Source: Virgibacillus siamensis
GTDB lineage: Bacteria; Bacillota; Bacilli; Bacillales; Amphibacillaceae
Direction: 5' to 3'
DNA length: 64,000 nt
Assembly (NCBI RefSeq): GCF_900162695.1
Contig: NZ_FUIH01000007.1
Location: forward strand, 2,294,001 to 2,358,000
Below, piece by piece: positions 25,780-34,835 of this stretch (position 1 is its first letter; the number at the start of each line of letters is the position of its first letter). The notes under the pieces are model-generated. The model was not told the DNA's origin. It saw only the letters and a program-made list of their open reading frames with translations, and did not search any database. Both the position numbers and the translations under genes were made by a program.

Positions 25780-26320
25780 GAATCAACCTTCTGAAGCGAA
25801 TATCAACCATCAAGGCGAAGGAATCAACCTCCGCCGGTCGAAATCAACCTTCAAGGCGTAGGAATCAACCTCCACCGGACGAAATCAACCTTCAACGCAA
25901 CGTATCAACCTCCACCCGGACAAAATCAACCCCCAACGCAAAGTATCAACCTCCACCGGACGAAATCAACCTTCAACGCAAAGTATCAACCTCCACCCGG
26001 ACAAAATCAACCCTCAACGCGTGGTATCAACCTCCGCCGGTCGAAATCAACCCTCAACGCAAAGTATCAACCTCCACCGAATGAAATCAACCCTCAACGC
26101 GAAGGTATCAACCTCCACCCGGACGAAATCAACCTTCAACGCGAAGTATCAACCTCCACCGGATGAAATCAACCCTCAACGCGTGGTATCAACCTCCGCC
26201 GGTCGAAATCAACCTTCAACGCGTGGTATCAACCTCCGCCGGTCGAAATCAACCCTCAAGGCGTAGGCATCAACCTTCACCCGGACAAAATCAACCCTCA
26301 ACGCAAAGTATCAACCATCC
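25780..26320. repeat. Long array of about 27 tandem 20-bp units
   Basis: The plus-strand unit starts (A/T)ATCAACC and alternates between two types: ATCAACCTCC(A/G)CCGG(A/T)CGAA and ATCAACC(T/C)TCAACGC(A/G)AAGT, so the higher-order period is about 40 bp. Variation among copies falls in a few positions, and some units have one extra base. There are no spacers. The array ends one base before the stop codon of the thioesterase gene, so on the minus strand it forms the 3' untranslated part of the carnitine operon. It contains no gene; open frames in it are by-products of the repeat. Confidence 0.9.
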
Positions 26321-26321
26321 G

Positions 26322-26789
26322 TTATTTCTTTCTGATGCCTATCACGCGTCCGGCTTCTTTTGGTTTTTCAGCTGGTGTATAGTTTGCTGCCAGTTCTGTT
26401 ACCTTTGCAAAAACTGCTTCAGGAAATGGTGCGGCCCTGCCAGCTTCCTGATCCATTCCCATCAGCATCTGTTCGCTTGTAGCGGCACGCTTTCCGTCAT
26501 TCCCATACAACTCAAAAAAGGCATGTACACGCTTGGCATCATAGTCCAGGATGCTCAGATGGATCTCAAGCAACTCATCAAGCTCCATTTCGACCAAATA
26601 ACAAACATGATTTTCCAGTGTAAACATCGTATATTGGTTTTGATCACGAAATTGTTCAGTGATGCCGATCACATTCATCAATGCATCCACACCCCAGCTG
26701 AATGCTCGTACATATTCAGCATCGTTCATATGGCCATTGTAATCAATCCAGTCTTCCCGGACATGGTCACGTAAAATAATTTTACCCAT
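26322..26789 (-). CDS. Hotdog-fold thioesterase, probable betainyl-CoA thioesterase
   Basis: A 155-residue 4HBT-type thioesterase. The active-site signature is DYNGHMND at about residues 16-23, with the hotdog helix and strands following. In carnitine catabolism of other bacteria such an enzyme hydrolyses betainyl-CoA to glycine betaine and CoA. Here it is the last of four minus-strand genes: GbsR-like regulator, beta-keto acid cleavage enzyme, carnitine dehydrogenase and this gene, 20 bases after the dehydrogenase. The function is inferred from that context, which is specific. The stop codon abuts the repeat array. Confidence 0.85.
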   Translation of the reverse strand: MGKIILRDHVREDWIDYNGHMNDAEYVRAFSWGVDALMNVIGITEQFRDQNQYTMFTLENHVCYLVEMELDELLEIHLSILDYDAKRVHAFFELYGNDGKRAATSEQMLMGMDQEAGRAAPFPEAVFAKVTELAANYTPAEKPKEAGRVIGIRKK

Positions 26790-26809
26790 CTGTACTTTCC
26801 CCCGTTCGT

Positions 26810-27772
26810 TTAAAGTTCTCCTGTCAGATTGGCGCTTGGCCAGTATTTTTCCAGCAGCTGCTGTAATTCAATTAAAAATTGATTGCGCCGTTCTTCCAGC
26901 TTTTCCATTTCGACGCCGGCCGTCTGCTTTTCACAGCCTTCGATCACTTTTTCGGCCAGTTCGTCAGTCAATTCAGGTGCTTCCAGCTTTGTCCACGGCA
27001 GTTTCAATGCGGGTCCGAACTGTTCAAGCAAATGGCGCATGCCTGCTTTTCCGCCGCCCATATGCAGTGTCATAAATGGTCCCATCAGTGCCCAGCGCAG
27101 CCCGGGGCCATATACGATAGATGCATCCACTTCTTCTGTAGTTGCCACACCATCATTCACGATATGCAATGACTCGCGCCAGATAGCCTCCATCAGACGG
27201 TCTGCAATGTGTCCTTCAATTTCTTTGTTAACAATGAGAGGCTTCATATTCAATCCGCTGTAAAATGCTTTTGCCTTTTCCACAAAATCAGCATCAGTCT
27301 TTTCCCCACCGACTACTTCAACCAATGGCACCAAATAAACCGGATTAAACGGATGGGCAACCATAACGCGCTCCGGATGCTGCTGACAGTCCGCCTGCAA
27401 TGTGCTTGGCAGGATACCGGATGTGCTGGATGCAATCACAGCTTCTGCCGGCGCGTGCTGATCAATCTCGGCTATTACCTTCCGCTTCAGTTCCTCTCGT
27501 TCCGGAACATTTTCCTGGATGAAATCTGCATTCTGAAGAGCTTTACCGAAATCTTCTTCAAAGCGTAGGTTCTCAATGGACGCACCTTCCGCAAGGCCCA
27601 TCTGTTCCATCGACGGCCACGCATGTTGAATGGCCTCCCGCATCCGTTCCTCTGCTCCGGGAGCTGGATCTGTTGCTGTTACGTTATAGCCGTTTGCCAG
27701 ATACCGGGTAATCCAGCCATTGCCAATCACGCCGGTTCCAACAACGGTGATGTGTTGTATCGTATTAGTCAT
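26810..27772 (-). CDS. L-carnitine dehydrogenase
   Basis: A 320-residue 3-hydroxyacyl-CoA dehydrogenase-family protein. The NAD-binding GxGxxG is at residues 12-17 (VVGTGVIGNGW), and the catalytic-site block with VMVAHPFNPVYLVPLVEVVGG and the Glu/His dyad is present. Length and operon match bacterial L-carnitine dehydrogenases, which oxidise L-carnitine to 3-dehydrocarnitine. The ATG at 27772 is chosen because GGAGG lies 11 bases upstream; earlier in-frame ATGs fall inside or upstream of that site. The gene overlaps the end of the preceding cleavage-enzyme gene region by its ribosome site, implying coupling. Confidence 0.88.
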   Translation of the reverse strand: MTNTIQHITVVGTGVIGNGWITRYLANGYNVTATDPAPGAEERMREAIQHAWPSMEQMGLAEGASIENLRFEEDFGKALQNADFIQENVPEREELKRKVIAEIDQHAPAEAVIASSTSGILPSTLQADCQQHPERVMVAHPFNPVYLVPLVEVVGGEKTDADFVEKAKAFYSGLNMKPLIVNKEIEGHIADRLMEAIWRESLHIVNDGVATTEEVDASIVYGPGLRWALMGPFMTLHMGGGKAGMRHLLEQFGPALKLPWTKLEAPELTDELAEKVIEGCEKQTAGVEMEKLEERRNQFLIELQQLLEKYWPSANLTGEL

Positions 27773-27773
27773 A

Positions 27774-28667
27774 TTAATCATTTCCTCCATTTGGATTTCG
27801 TAAGTTTAATAATTCACGTGCTTCAGCAGGTGACATAACGTCGGACCCGAGACTTTGTGTAATGCCGACAGCCTTATCAACAAGCTGTTCATTCGTTGCA
27901 AGCTGACCCTTTTTCAAGTAAAGATTATCTTCCAAACCGACACGAATATTTCCGCCCTGCAGTACGGATTCGGCAACGACCGGCATTTGCATACGTCCGA
28001 TTCCAAATGCTGCCCATTTTCCATTCTCCGGAATTCTGCTCTTCATATAGGACAACGTTTCCGCGTCAGATGCAGCTCCCCATGGGATTCCAAGGCAGAA
28101 TTGGAAAAGGGGGTCACCGTCAATCAGCCCTTCCTGTACTAACTGATTGGCAAAGCGAATCTGTCCGGTATCAAAACATTCCAATTCAGGTTTCACACCG
28201 CTCTCTTGAACCAACCTTGCTTGTTTGCGCAGCCAGTCAGTCGGGCTGACATACAGCATGTTGCCAAAGTTAACACTTCCGCAATCAAGCGTGCACATTT
28301 CCGGAAGCAATTTTCCAACCGGTTCATGACGCTCTTCCGGTGTCTGAATATCAGTTCCGGCACCGCCACGTGTCGGATCTTCCTCACTCGGAATCCAGTC
28401 ACCGCCGCCGCCGGATGTAATATTAATAATGACATCTGTGTCTGCTTCACGAATACGTTCAACCGTTTCCTGAAATAAATTCACATCATGACTCAGCTGC
28501 CCTGTTTCCGGATCACGAACATGCAGATGTGCTATGGTTGCACCTGCCTTCGCAGCTTTTATTGCAGAATCCGCTATCTCTTTCGGTGTAACCGGGACAT
28601 GCGGGCTTTTGGCGGTTGTATCACCTGCACCTGTCACCGCACATGATAAAATCACTTTTTTATTCAT
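27774..28667 (-). CDS. Beta-keto acid cleavage enzyme (dehydrocarnitine type)
   Basis: A 297-residue BKACE-family (DUF849, Kce-like) TIM-barrel protein. Motifs are ILSCAVTGAG at the N-terminus, AHLHVRDPETGQ near residue 46 (Zn-binding His pair), IINITSGGGGDW near 80, and the GLEDNLYL segment near 245. Enzymes of this family use acetyl-CoA to cleave a beta-keto acid; in carnitine degradation 3-dehydrocarnitine yields betainyl-CoA and acetoacetate. Position between the regulator and the carnitine dehydrogenase gene makes this reaction the best assignment. Confidence 0.88.
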   Translation of the reverse strand: MNKKVILSCAVTGAGDTTAKSPHVPVTPKEIADSAIKAAKAGATIAHLHVRDPETGQLSHDVNLFQETVERIREADTDVIINITSGGGGDWIPSEEDPTRGGAGTDIQTPEERHEPVGKLLPEMCTLDCGSVNFGNMLYVSPTDWLRKQARLVQESGVKPELECFDTGQIRFANQLVQEGLIDGDPLFQFCLGIPWGAASDAETLSYMKSRIPENGKWAAFGIGRMQMPVVAESVLQGGNIRVGLEDNLYLKKGQLATNEQLVDKAVGITQSLGSDVMSPAEARELLNLRNPNGGND

Positions 28668-29205
28668 TCAAATCACTCCTGTTCTTTGGTATATATTTAA
28701 AGATTTCGCCGCTTTCGAAAAACACGATAAGGCGATCTATCCAATCATAATAATTTGTCCATTCATGGGCTTCTTCCAACAGTTCATTTATTATCTGCTC
28801 TTTAGCAGGTGTTAATTTTTTCCCCTGTTGTTGCAACTCATTCAATTTGGTCATCAATTTTTGTTCAAATTGTTTATTCCGCTTAATTGCTTTCTGCCAG
28901 GTTGATGTAAACAGCGAGATAAATGTTTCATAATAGTCCTGCTCCACTTGATAGAGATCTTTGCGGACACCTTTTTTAAAAACGCGCTCCGCAATGTTCA
29001 ATTCCATCATTTCTCTGACTACCTGGCTCATTCGCGTTTTGCTCATTCCTGTTTCAGCAGATAATTCATCCAGAGTCATTGGTTCCCGATGCATATAAAT
29101 AATGCCGAGTACCCGTCCAACCGTCGGAGACACACCAAACGCATGCATATTATCCATAATCTTTTCCACAAACTGCGCTCTTACCCCATCGATTTTCGCT
29201 TCCAT
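28660..29205 (-). CDS. GbsR/MarR-type repressor of the carnitine/betaine genes
   Basis: A 181-residue GbsR-family regulator. The winged helix-turn-helix covers about residues 25-90 (VGRVLGIIYMHREPMTLDELSAETGMSKTRMSQVVREM in segments), followed by a long helical part with YDWIDRLIVFFESGEIFKYIP typical of GbsR. In B. subtilis GbsR and OpcR control choline uptake and betaine synthesis. The gene overlaps the cleavage-enzyme gene by 8 bases and is divergent from opuC, so it probably regulates both units with a quaternary amine such as carnitine as ligand. Confidence 0.88.
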   Translation of the reverse strand: MEAKIDGVRAQFVEKIMDNMHAFGVSPTVGRVLGIIYMHREPMTLDELSAETGMSKTRMSQVVREMMELNIAERVFKKGVRKDLYQVEQDYYETFISLFTSTWQKAIKRNKQFEQKLMTKLNELQQQGKKLTPAKEQIINELLEEAHEWTNYYDWIDRLIVFFESGEIFKYIPKNRSDLNE

Positions 29206-29319
29206 CCATATCCCCTTTCCGAATAACCTTCCCGTACTATATCACATGATGCAAAACCTTTAAAAAATTGAATCCATGTGTATTTTTAAGATACTCAAAG
29301 GAAAATGAAGCATATTAAT

Positions 29320-29348
29320 TATAAACTTTATAAACAAAAAAGTTTATA
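29320..29348. promoter_or_regulatory. Inverted repeat, candidate GbsR-like operator
   Basis: Arms TATAAACTT (29320-29328) and AAGTTTATA (29340-29348) are exact complements, separated by 11 bases that include another TATAAAC. A further AAGTTTA follows at 29358-29364. The site lies between the two divergent units and just upstream of the candidate opu promoter. Confidence 0.55.
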
Positions 29349-29360
29349 CTTTTTATGAAG

Positions 29361-29389
29361 TTTACATGTTGTACAAAGTTAGATACGAT
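29361..29389 (+). promoter_or_regulatory. Candidate promoter of the opuC-type operon
   Basis: TTTACA (29361-29366), a 17-base spacer and TACGAT (29384-29389), about 130 bases ahead of the TTG start. It overlaps the edge of the inverted-repeat region, consistent with repression. The rest of the 315-base gap shows no gene. Confidence 0.5.
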
Positions 29390-29520
29390 GAAAAAGTTCT
29401 TAAGACAGACTGCCCGATTATCAATACACTCGACGCGGATACGTTTCATCCTATTGTCTTTCCGATAGTAAAAACGTAACCGCCGAAACAACTAAACAAA
29501 TTTATGGAGGTGGCATTTAC

Positions 29521-30663
29521 TTGCTTACATTTCAAGATGTTTCGAAAATATACGACGGTGGAAAAAAAGCCGTTGCGAATATGACATTAGAAGTGGAAAA
29601 AGGAGAGTTTATCGTCTTTATCGGTCCGAGTGGATGTGGAAAGACGACGACAATGAAGATGATTAACCGGTTAATCGAACCATCAAACGGAACAATTTCC
29701 ATTGAAGAAGAAAACATTCTGGATAAAGACCCGGTGCAGCTGCGACGGGAAATCGGATATGTAATCCAGCAGATAGGTCTGTTCCCGCACATGACAATCC
29801 AGGAAAACATTTCACTGGTGCCAAAGCTTTTGAAGTGGCCGGTGGAAAAGCGCAGGAAACGGGCTGAGGAATTGCTTGGACTTGTCAATATGGACTCGGA
29901 ATACCTTGATCGATTCCCGCACGAACTGAGTGGCGGACAGCAACAGCGGATTGGCGTGCTGCGTGCATTGGCGGCGGATCCTCCTCTAATTTTAATGGAT
30001 GAACCATTCGGTGCACTCGATCCAATTACAAGGGATTCCCTTCAGGAAGAATTTAAAAAACTACAGCAATCACTGGGCAAAACAATTGTGTTCGTTACAC
30101 ATGACATGGACGAAGCACTGAAACTTGCTGACCGAATTGTTATTATGCGTGATGGCGAGATTGTGCAAGTGGGAGCGCCGGATGAAATTTTGCGTCAACC
30201 AGCCAACGAATTTGTGGAACAATTTATTGGGAAAGATCGGCTGATTCAAGCACAGCCAAATATTCAAACTGTCGAGCAAATCATGAATCCTGAGCCTATA
30301 ACCATTACACTGGAACAAACTCTGAGTGAGGCTATACAAGTAATGAAAAATAAACGGGTCGACACGCTGCTTGTGGTAAATGAAGAACAAAAACTGCAAG
30401 GATTCATTGATATCGAGATCATTGATCAAAGCCATAAGAAAAACACTCTTGTCAAAGAGGTTGTGGACAAAAATTTATATAAAGTGGAAAAAGGAACTTT
30501 ATTGCGTGATTCCATTCATCGGATACTGCGTAAAGGAATCAAAAACATCCCTGTCGTGGACAAGAACCAAACACTTCTCGGCATTGTAACACGGGCAAAT
30601 CTGGCTGACATTGTCTATTATACGATCTGGGGCGAAATTGAACCAAACCAATCAGCTGGATAA
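29521..30663 (+). CDS. opuCA: Osmoprotectant ABC transporter ATPase OpuCA
   Basis: A 380-residue ATPase. Walker A is GPSGCGKTT at 35-43, the signature is LSGGQQQRIGVLRAL, Walker B is LILMDEPFGALDP. Two CBS domains occupy about residues 250-370, which in OpuC-type transporters sense ionic strength or nucleotides. The start is TTG at 29521 with GGAGGTGG 8 bases upstream. It energises uptake of glycine betaine, carnitine or choline. Placement next to the carnitine degradation genes points to carnitine as a main substrate. Confidence 0.93.
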   Translation: MLTFQDVSKIYDGGKKAVANMTLEVEKGEFIVFIGPSGCGKTTTMKMINRLIEPSNGTISIEEENILDKDPVQLRREIGYVIQQIGLFPHMTIQENISLVPKLLKWPVEKRRKRAEELLGLVNMDSEYLDRFPHELSGGQQQRIGVLRALAADPPLILMDEPFGALDPITRDSLQEEFKKLQQSLGKTIVFVTHDMDEALKLADRIVIMRDGEIVQVGAPDEILRQPANEFVEQFIGKDRLIQAQPNIQTVEQIMNPEPITITLEQTLSEAIQVMKNKRVDTLLVVNEEQKLQGFIDIEIIDQSHKKNTLVKEVVDKNLYKVEKGTLLRDSIHRILRKGIKNIPVVDKNQTLLGIVTRANLADIVYYTIWGEIEPNQSAG

Positions 30664-30678
30664 TGAAAGGAGATGAAA

Positions 30679-31326
30679 TTGTTGCTGGACTTTTTAGCCA
30701 ATAATGGTACACAACTATTAATGAAAACCTGGGAGCACTTTTACATTTCACTGGCCGCAGTTCTATTAGGGATCCTTGTGGCAGTGCCGCTCGGGATTTT
30801 GCTGACACGAACACCGAAAATCGCCGGCTTTGTAATTGGAACGGTCGGGGTTGTTCAGACGTTTCCAAGCCTCGCTATTCTTGCGTTTTTCATCCCTATT
30901 CTCGGAGTAGGAAAAATACCGGCTATCGCAGCATTATTTTTCTATTCCATGCTGCCTATTCTCCGGAATACATTTACCGGTGTGAAGGATGTCAATAAAA
31001 GCCTGTTGGAAGCAGGAAACGGAATGGGCATGAGCAGCTGGCAGCGTGTTTTACATGTGGAGCTTCCGCTTGCAACACCAGTTATTATGGCGGGGATCCG
31101 GGTTTCCACTGTATATTTAATCGGCTGGGCAACACTCGCTTCCTTTATCGGAGCCGGTGGACTTGGCGACTATATATTTAATGGACTCAATTTATACCGG
31201 CCTGACCTGATTCTTGCTGGGGCTATTCCGGTTACATTGATGGCCCTGTTAACCGATTTGCTTTTCGGATTTCTTGAAAACCGTCTGACACCAAACGGTA
31301 TACAGGACCAGCAGGATGCAGCATAG
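30679..31326 (+). CDS. opuCB: Osmoprotectant ABC transporter permease OpuCB
   Basis: A 215-residue permease with five to six helices and the BPD signature region SLLEAGNGMGMSSWQRVLHVELPLATPVIMAG. The ATG at 30673 directly abuts the ribosome site AAAGGAG with no spacing, so the TTG at 30679 (6-base spacing) or the TTG at 30682 is more likely; the former is used here. It is the second gene of opuCABCD, forming the channel together with OpuCD. Confidence 0.9.
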   Translation: MLLDFLANNGTQLLMKTWEHFYISLAAVLLGILVAVPLGILLTRTPKIAGFVIGTVGVVQTFPSLAILAFFIPILGVGKIPAIAALFFYSMLPILRNTFTGVKDVNKSLLEAGNGMGMSSWQRVLHVELPLATPVIMAGIRVSTVYLIGWATLASFIGAGGLGDYIFNGLNLYRPDLILAGAIPVTLMALLTDLLFGFLENRLTPNGIQDQQDAA

Positions 31327-31341
31327 GAAAGGAGAGGAATC

Positions 31342-32268
31342 ATGACCGTGAAATTTGCAAACATCAAAACAGTTATCATATTGCTGATTTCGCTCGTACT
31401 GCTTAGCGGCTGTTCATTGCCTGGCCTTAGCGGTCCAAAAGAAAAAACAGTAACAGTCGGTACATTGGGCACAGCTGAATCGGCAATTATGGGCAATATG
31501 GTTAGTTTAATGATTGAACACTACACTGACCTCCAAACAGAATTAATTACCAACATGGGATCATCCACGGTACAGCATAAAGCCATTTCCAACGGGGAAG
31601 TTGACATTACTGCCACCAGGTACACCGGTACGGATCTTGTCGGTGCACTTGGCATGGATCCAATTACAGACCCTGACAAAGCGATGAAAATTGTTAAAAG
31701 AGAATTTCAAGATCGATTTAATCAGACGTGGTTTGATTCATACGGATTTGCCAATTCATATGCTTTTACCGTAACAGAAGAACTGGCCAAAAAAGAAAAC
31801 CTCAAAACTGTATCCGACCTTAAAGCCATTGCATCGGAACTTCGACTTGGCGTGGACAGTGCCTGGATTAGAAGACCGGCTGTCGGATATGAGTCATTTA
31901 AGAAAACGTATGGATTTAAATTTAACCGTATTTTCCCAATGTCAATCGGTCTTGTGTATAAAGCAGTTGAGAGCGGCGAAATGGATGTCGTGCTTGCTTA
32001 TACAACAGATGGCCGTCTGGAGGCATTTGATCTGGTTACACTGAAAGACAATAAACATCTCTTTCCGCCATATGACGCTTCACCGGTTGCACGAAATGAA
32101 GTATTGAACAAACACCCTGAATTAAAGGATATCCTGCATAAGCTGGCAGGAAAAATCAGTACGAAAACAATGCGTCAGTTGAATTATCTCGCCAACGTTG
32201 AAATGAAAGAACCAAAAGTTGTCGCAAAGGACTTTTTGGAGAAACACAACTACTTTGAAAATGATTAA
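31342..32268 (+). CDS. opuCC: Osmoprotectant-binding lipoprotein OpuCC
   Basis: A 308-residue binding protein. A lipobox LLSGC follows the signal helix at about residues 10-25. The mature part has the OpuC/ProX-like layout, starting with VTVGTLGTAESAIMGNMVSLMIEHYT and containing TRYTGTDLVGALGMDP near residue 95. It is anchored outside the membrane, where it captures quaternary amines for OpuCB/OpuCD. AAGGAGAGG ribosome site; 15 bases after opuCB. Confidence 0.92.
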   Translation: MTVKFANIKTVIILLISLVLLSGCSLPGLSGPKEKTVTVGTLGTAESAIMGNMVSLMIEHYTDLQTELITNMGSSTVQHKAISNGEVDITATRYTGTDLVGALGMDPITDPDKAMKIVKREFQDRFNQTWFDSYGFANSYAFTVTEELAKKENLKTVSDLKAIASELRLGVDSAWIRRPAVGYESFKKTYGFKFNRIFPMSIGLVYKAVESGEMDVVLAYTTDGRLEAFDLVTLKDNKHLFPPYDASPVARNEVLNKHPELKDILHKLAGKISTKTMRQLNYLANVEMKEPKVVAKDFLEKHNYFEND

Positions 32269-32283
32269 CAGGAGGTGACGGCA

Positions 32284-32958
32284 TTGCAGATACTACAGGA
32301 TCTATGGATTTATTATACGGAAAATTTCAGTTATGTATGGGAGGAGTTTTTTCGGCATTTCCTGATGTCAGCGTATGGTGTGTTGTTCGCTGCCATTATT
32401 GCGATTCCAACAGGTATTTTCATCTCAAGGCATGCTAAGCTTAGCTCATTTGTTATTTCACTGACAAATATCATTCAGACCATACCGGCTTTGGCAATGT
32501 TGGCTGTTTTAATGCTGGCCATGGGGCTGGGGGCAACAACCGTCGTATTCGCCCTGTTCTTATATTCACTTCTGCCGATTCTAAAAAATACGTATACAGG
32601 CATGAAAAATGTGGATAGCGCACTCTTGGAATCGGGGCGCGGCATGGGAATGAATAAATTCCAGGTGCTGCGAATGGTGGAGCTGCCTCTTGCATTATCT
32701 GTTATTATGGCGGGGCTCCGTACTGCCCTTGTCATTGCAATTGGAATTGCCACCATCGGAACATTCATTGGTGCCGGAGGACTTGGTGACATTATCATTC
32801 GCGGAACCAACGCCACCAATGGAGCACCAATCATCTTAGCCGGTGCCATTCCAACAGCTGTCATGGCAATTATTGCTGATATCGGGATGGGATGGCTTGA
32901 GCGTTTCCTGTCCCCTGTCAAAGACAAAAACACAAAGAACAATCAGGAAGCAGCATAA
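32284..32958 (+). CDS. opuCD: Osmoprotectant ABC transporter permease OpuCD
   Basis: A 224-residue permease, paralogue of OpuCB, with the matching EAA-like segment ALLESGRGMGMNKFQVLRMVELPLALSVIMAG. The GTG at 32275 lies within the ribosome site GGAGGTG, so the TTG at 32284 is the likely start. It ends the four-gene operon. Confidence 0.9.
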   Translation: MQILQDLWIYYTENFSYVWEEFFRHFLMSAYGVLFAAIIAIPTGIFISRHAKLSSFVISLTNIIQTIPALAMLAVLMLAMGLGATTVVFALFLYSLLPILKNTYTGMKNVDSALLESGRGMGMNKFQVLRMVELPLALSVIMAGLRTALVIAIGIATIGTFIGAGGLGDIIIRGTNATNGAPIILAGAIPTAVMAIIADIGMGWLERFLSPVKDKNTKNNQEAA

Positions 32959-33023
32959 CATCTAAGCATTCCCGGTCCAAAAAACAAACGATGGCCGGGA
33001 ATCACTTTTAGGAGGAAAAATCA

Positions 33024-34766
33024 ATGCAAATCATTCTTGATAAAAATGTTGCCTGCACATTACGTGATGGAACTGTACTCTATGCCGATATTTACCGTCC
33101 GGGAGATGAAGGGACTTATCCGGTTTTGCTGACGCGGCTGCCATATGGCAAAGATCTTCCCTTTTATTCACACCGTTATCTGGACACCAATCGGCTTGTA
33201 CAAAATGGTTATGTTGTAATTATTCAGGATGTTCGCGGCCGGTTTGAATCAGAGGGTAACTTTATACCATTTATCAACGAAGCCAAAGATGGTTACGATA
33301 CGGTGGAATGGGCAGCCTCTTTACCTTATTCATCCGGAAAAGTCGGAATGTTTGGCTTATCGTATTATGGTTTTACCCAACTGGCTGCAGCTGCTGAAAA
33401 CCCACCACATTTAAAAGCCATTTTTCCATCGCAAAGTCTGAATGATCCAAGACGTGGTAACATGTATCATTCCGGAGCATATGGACTTGGCACTTCCGAA
33501 ACCTGGGCACTTGAATCGATTGTGCCTGACATGCTGAAACGTAAATATGGAAATGACACGGAGAAATACCGGGAAATGATGCTAAAAACAGCGGACTACA
33601 TGAATCACATCCATGAATGGTATCATTACAAACCAATCAATGAATGGCCTCCGCTGAAAGAGCTGAGAACAGCGGATTATTTCTTTACATTTCTGGATCT
33701 TGAATTGAATGACAGCTACTGGGAACAAGCAAGTGTTTACAATCGGTACGAAAAAATGAATGTTCCAGCATATCATGTTGCCGGGTGGTATGACTCCCTG
33801 CTGCAATCAACCCTGGATAACTATGTGGAAATGAACAAACAAAACAATCAACAGCAAAAGCTGATTATCGGACCATGGGCACATGGGGACTTTAAATCTG
33901 TCATAGGAGAACGCAATTTTGGCGTTCACGCCTCGGAAGATTGGATAGATTTAAAAAATGATTTGACCGGGCTCCATATTGATTGGTTCAATCATTGGTT
34001 GAAAGATGAACAATCCGATTTTTTACAGGAATCGCCCGTAAAACTGTTTGTGATGGGGAGCAATGAGTGGCGGAACGAGCAGGAATGGCCCCTCGCGAGG
34101 ACGCAGTATACACCATTTTATTTACACAGCCGCGGTCAAGCGAATAGAAGCTCAAGTGACGGCACATTATCATTTACGAAACCTGAAGATGAATCATTCG
34201 ATTCATACATCCACAATCCGGAAAACCCTGTACCGACAGTTGGCGGGGGAACACTTTATGATGGTGTACAAACAACCGGTCCACACCATCAGGGAAAAAT
34301 TGAAGACAGGGACGATGTTCTGATCTATACCTCGAAAAAATTGGAGGTCCCAGTTGAAGTGACAGGACCGATCAACATGAAGCTATGGGCGTCAACTGAT
34401 GCACCCGACACTGATTTCACTGCAAAATTAGTCGATGTTTTCCCGGACGGAACCGCAATCAATTTAACTGATGGGATTGTCCGTGCCCGCTACCGAAACG
34501 GATATACACCGGAACCGGACCTTTCTGGAGAAATTGTCAAATACGAAATTGACTTATGGGCAACAAGTAACGTATTTTTGCCGGGGCACCAAATCAGAAT
34601 CGAAATTGCCTCCAGCAACTTTCCACGTTTTGATGTGAATCCCAATACTGGAAAAACAGCCCGGGAAAGTACTAAAACTAAATTAGCCCAACAAACAATT
34701 TATCATAATACGAAATATCCATCACATATCGTATTGCCAATCATCCCGACCAGAACAACAGAATAA
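33024..34766 (+). CDS. CocE/NonD family hydrolase (X-Pro dipeptidyl-peptidase class)
   Basis: A 580-residue alpha/beta hydrolase with the S15 peptidase N-terminal domain (about 1-320) and a C-terminal jelly-roll domain (about 340-575). The nucleophile is S113 in GLSYYGF; the catalytic Asp should be in the DSLLQSTLDNY region and the His in GPWAHGD. The N-terminus (DGTVLYADIYRPGDEGTYPVLLTRLPYGK) is typical of CocE-like esterases and X-Pro peptidases. No signal peptide is seen, so it is cytoplasmic. It is preceded by GGAGG and stands apart from opuCD by 65 bases. Substrate unknown: an acyl ester, amide or dipeptide. Confidence 0.88.
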   Translation: MQIILDKNVACTLRDGTVLYADIYRPGDEGTYPVLLTRLPYGKDLPFYSHRYLDTNRLVQNGYVVIIQDVRGRFESEGNFIPFINEAKDGYDTVEWAASLPYSSGKVGMFGLSYYGFTQLAAAAENPPHLKAIFPSQSLNDPRRGNMYHSGAYGLGTSETWALESIVPDMLKRKYGNDTEKYREMMLKTADYMNHIHEWYHYKPINEWPPLKELRTADYFFTFLDLELNDSYWEQASVYNRYEKMNVPAYHVAGWYDSLLQSTLDNYVEMNKQNNQQQKLIIGPWAHGDFKSVIGERNFGVHASEDWIDLKNDLTGLHIDWFNHWLKDEQSDFLQESPVKLFVMGSNEWRNEQEWPLARTQYTPFYLHSRGQANRSSSDGTLSFTKPEDESFDSYIHNPENPVPTVGGGTLYDGVQTTGPHHQGKIEDRDDVLIYTSKKLEVPVEVTGPINMKLWASTDAPDTDFTAKLVDVFPDGTAINLTDGIVRARYRNGYTPEPDLSGEIVKYEIDLWATSNVFLPGHQIRIEIASSNFPRFDVNPNTGKTARESTKTKLAQQTIYHNTKYPSHIVLPIIPTRTTE

Positions 34767-34769
34767 TAA

Positions 34770-34816
34770 ATAAGAGGCTGTCATTCAAAAGTTCACCTTT
34801 TGAGACAGCCTCTTTC
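34770..34816. terminator. Bidirectional terminator between hydrolase and LCP gene
   Basis: The arms AAGAGGCTGTC and GACAGCCTCTT pair around a loop containing a second short inverted repeat (AAAAG/CTTTT). A T-run follows on the plus strand and an AT-rich tract on the minus strand. It separates two convergent genes. Confidence 0.88.
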
Positions 34817-34835
34817 CTACCGTGTATTAATTATT

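Noticed and set aside
25780..26320. CRISPR-like array
   Set aside because: Units are contiguous 20-bp repeats with no unique spacers, and no cas genes are present.
26021..26774. Long plus-strand reading frames across the repeat array
   Set aside because: They translate the repeat itself and run antisense into the thioesterase gene; no ribosome site and low-complexity product.
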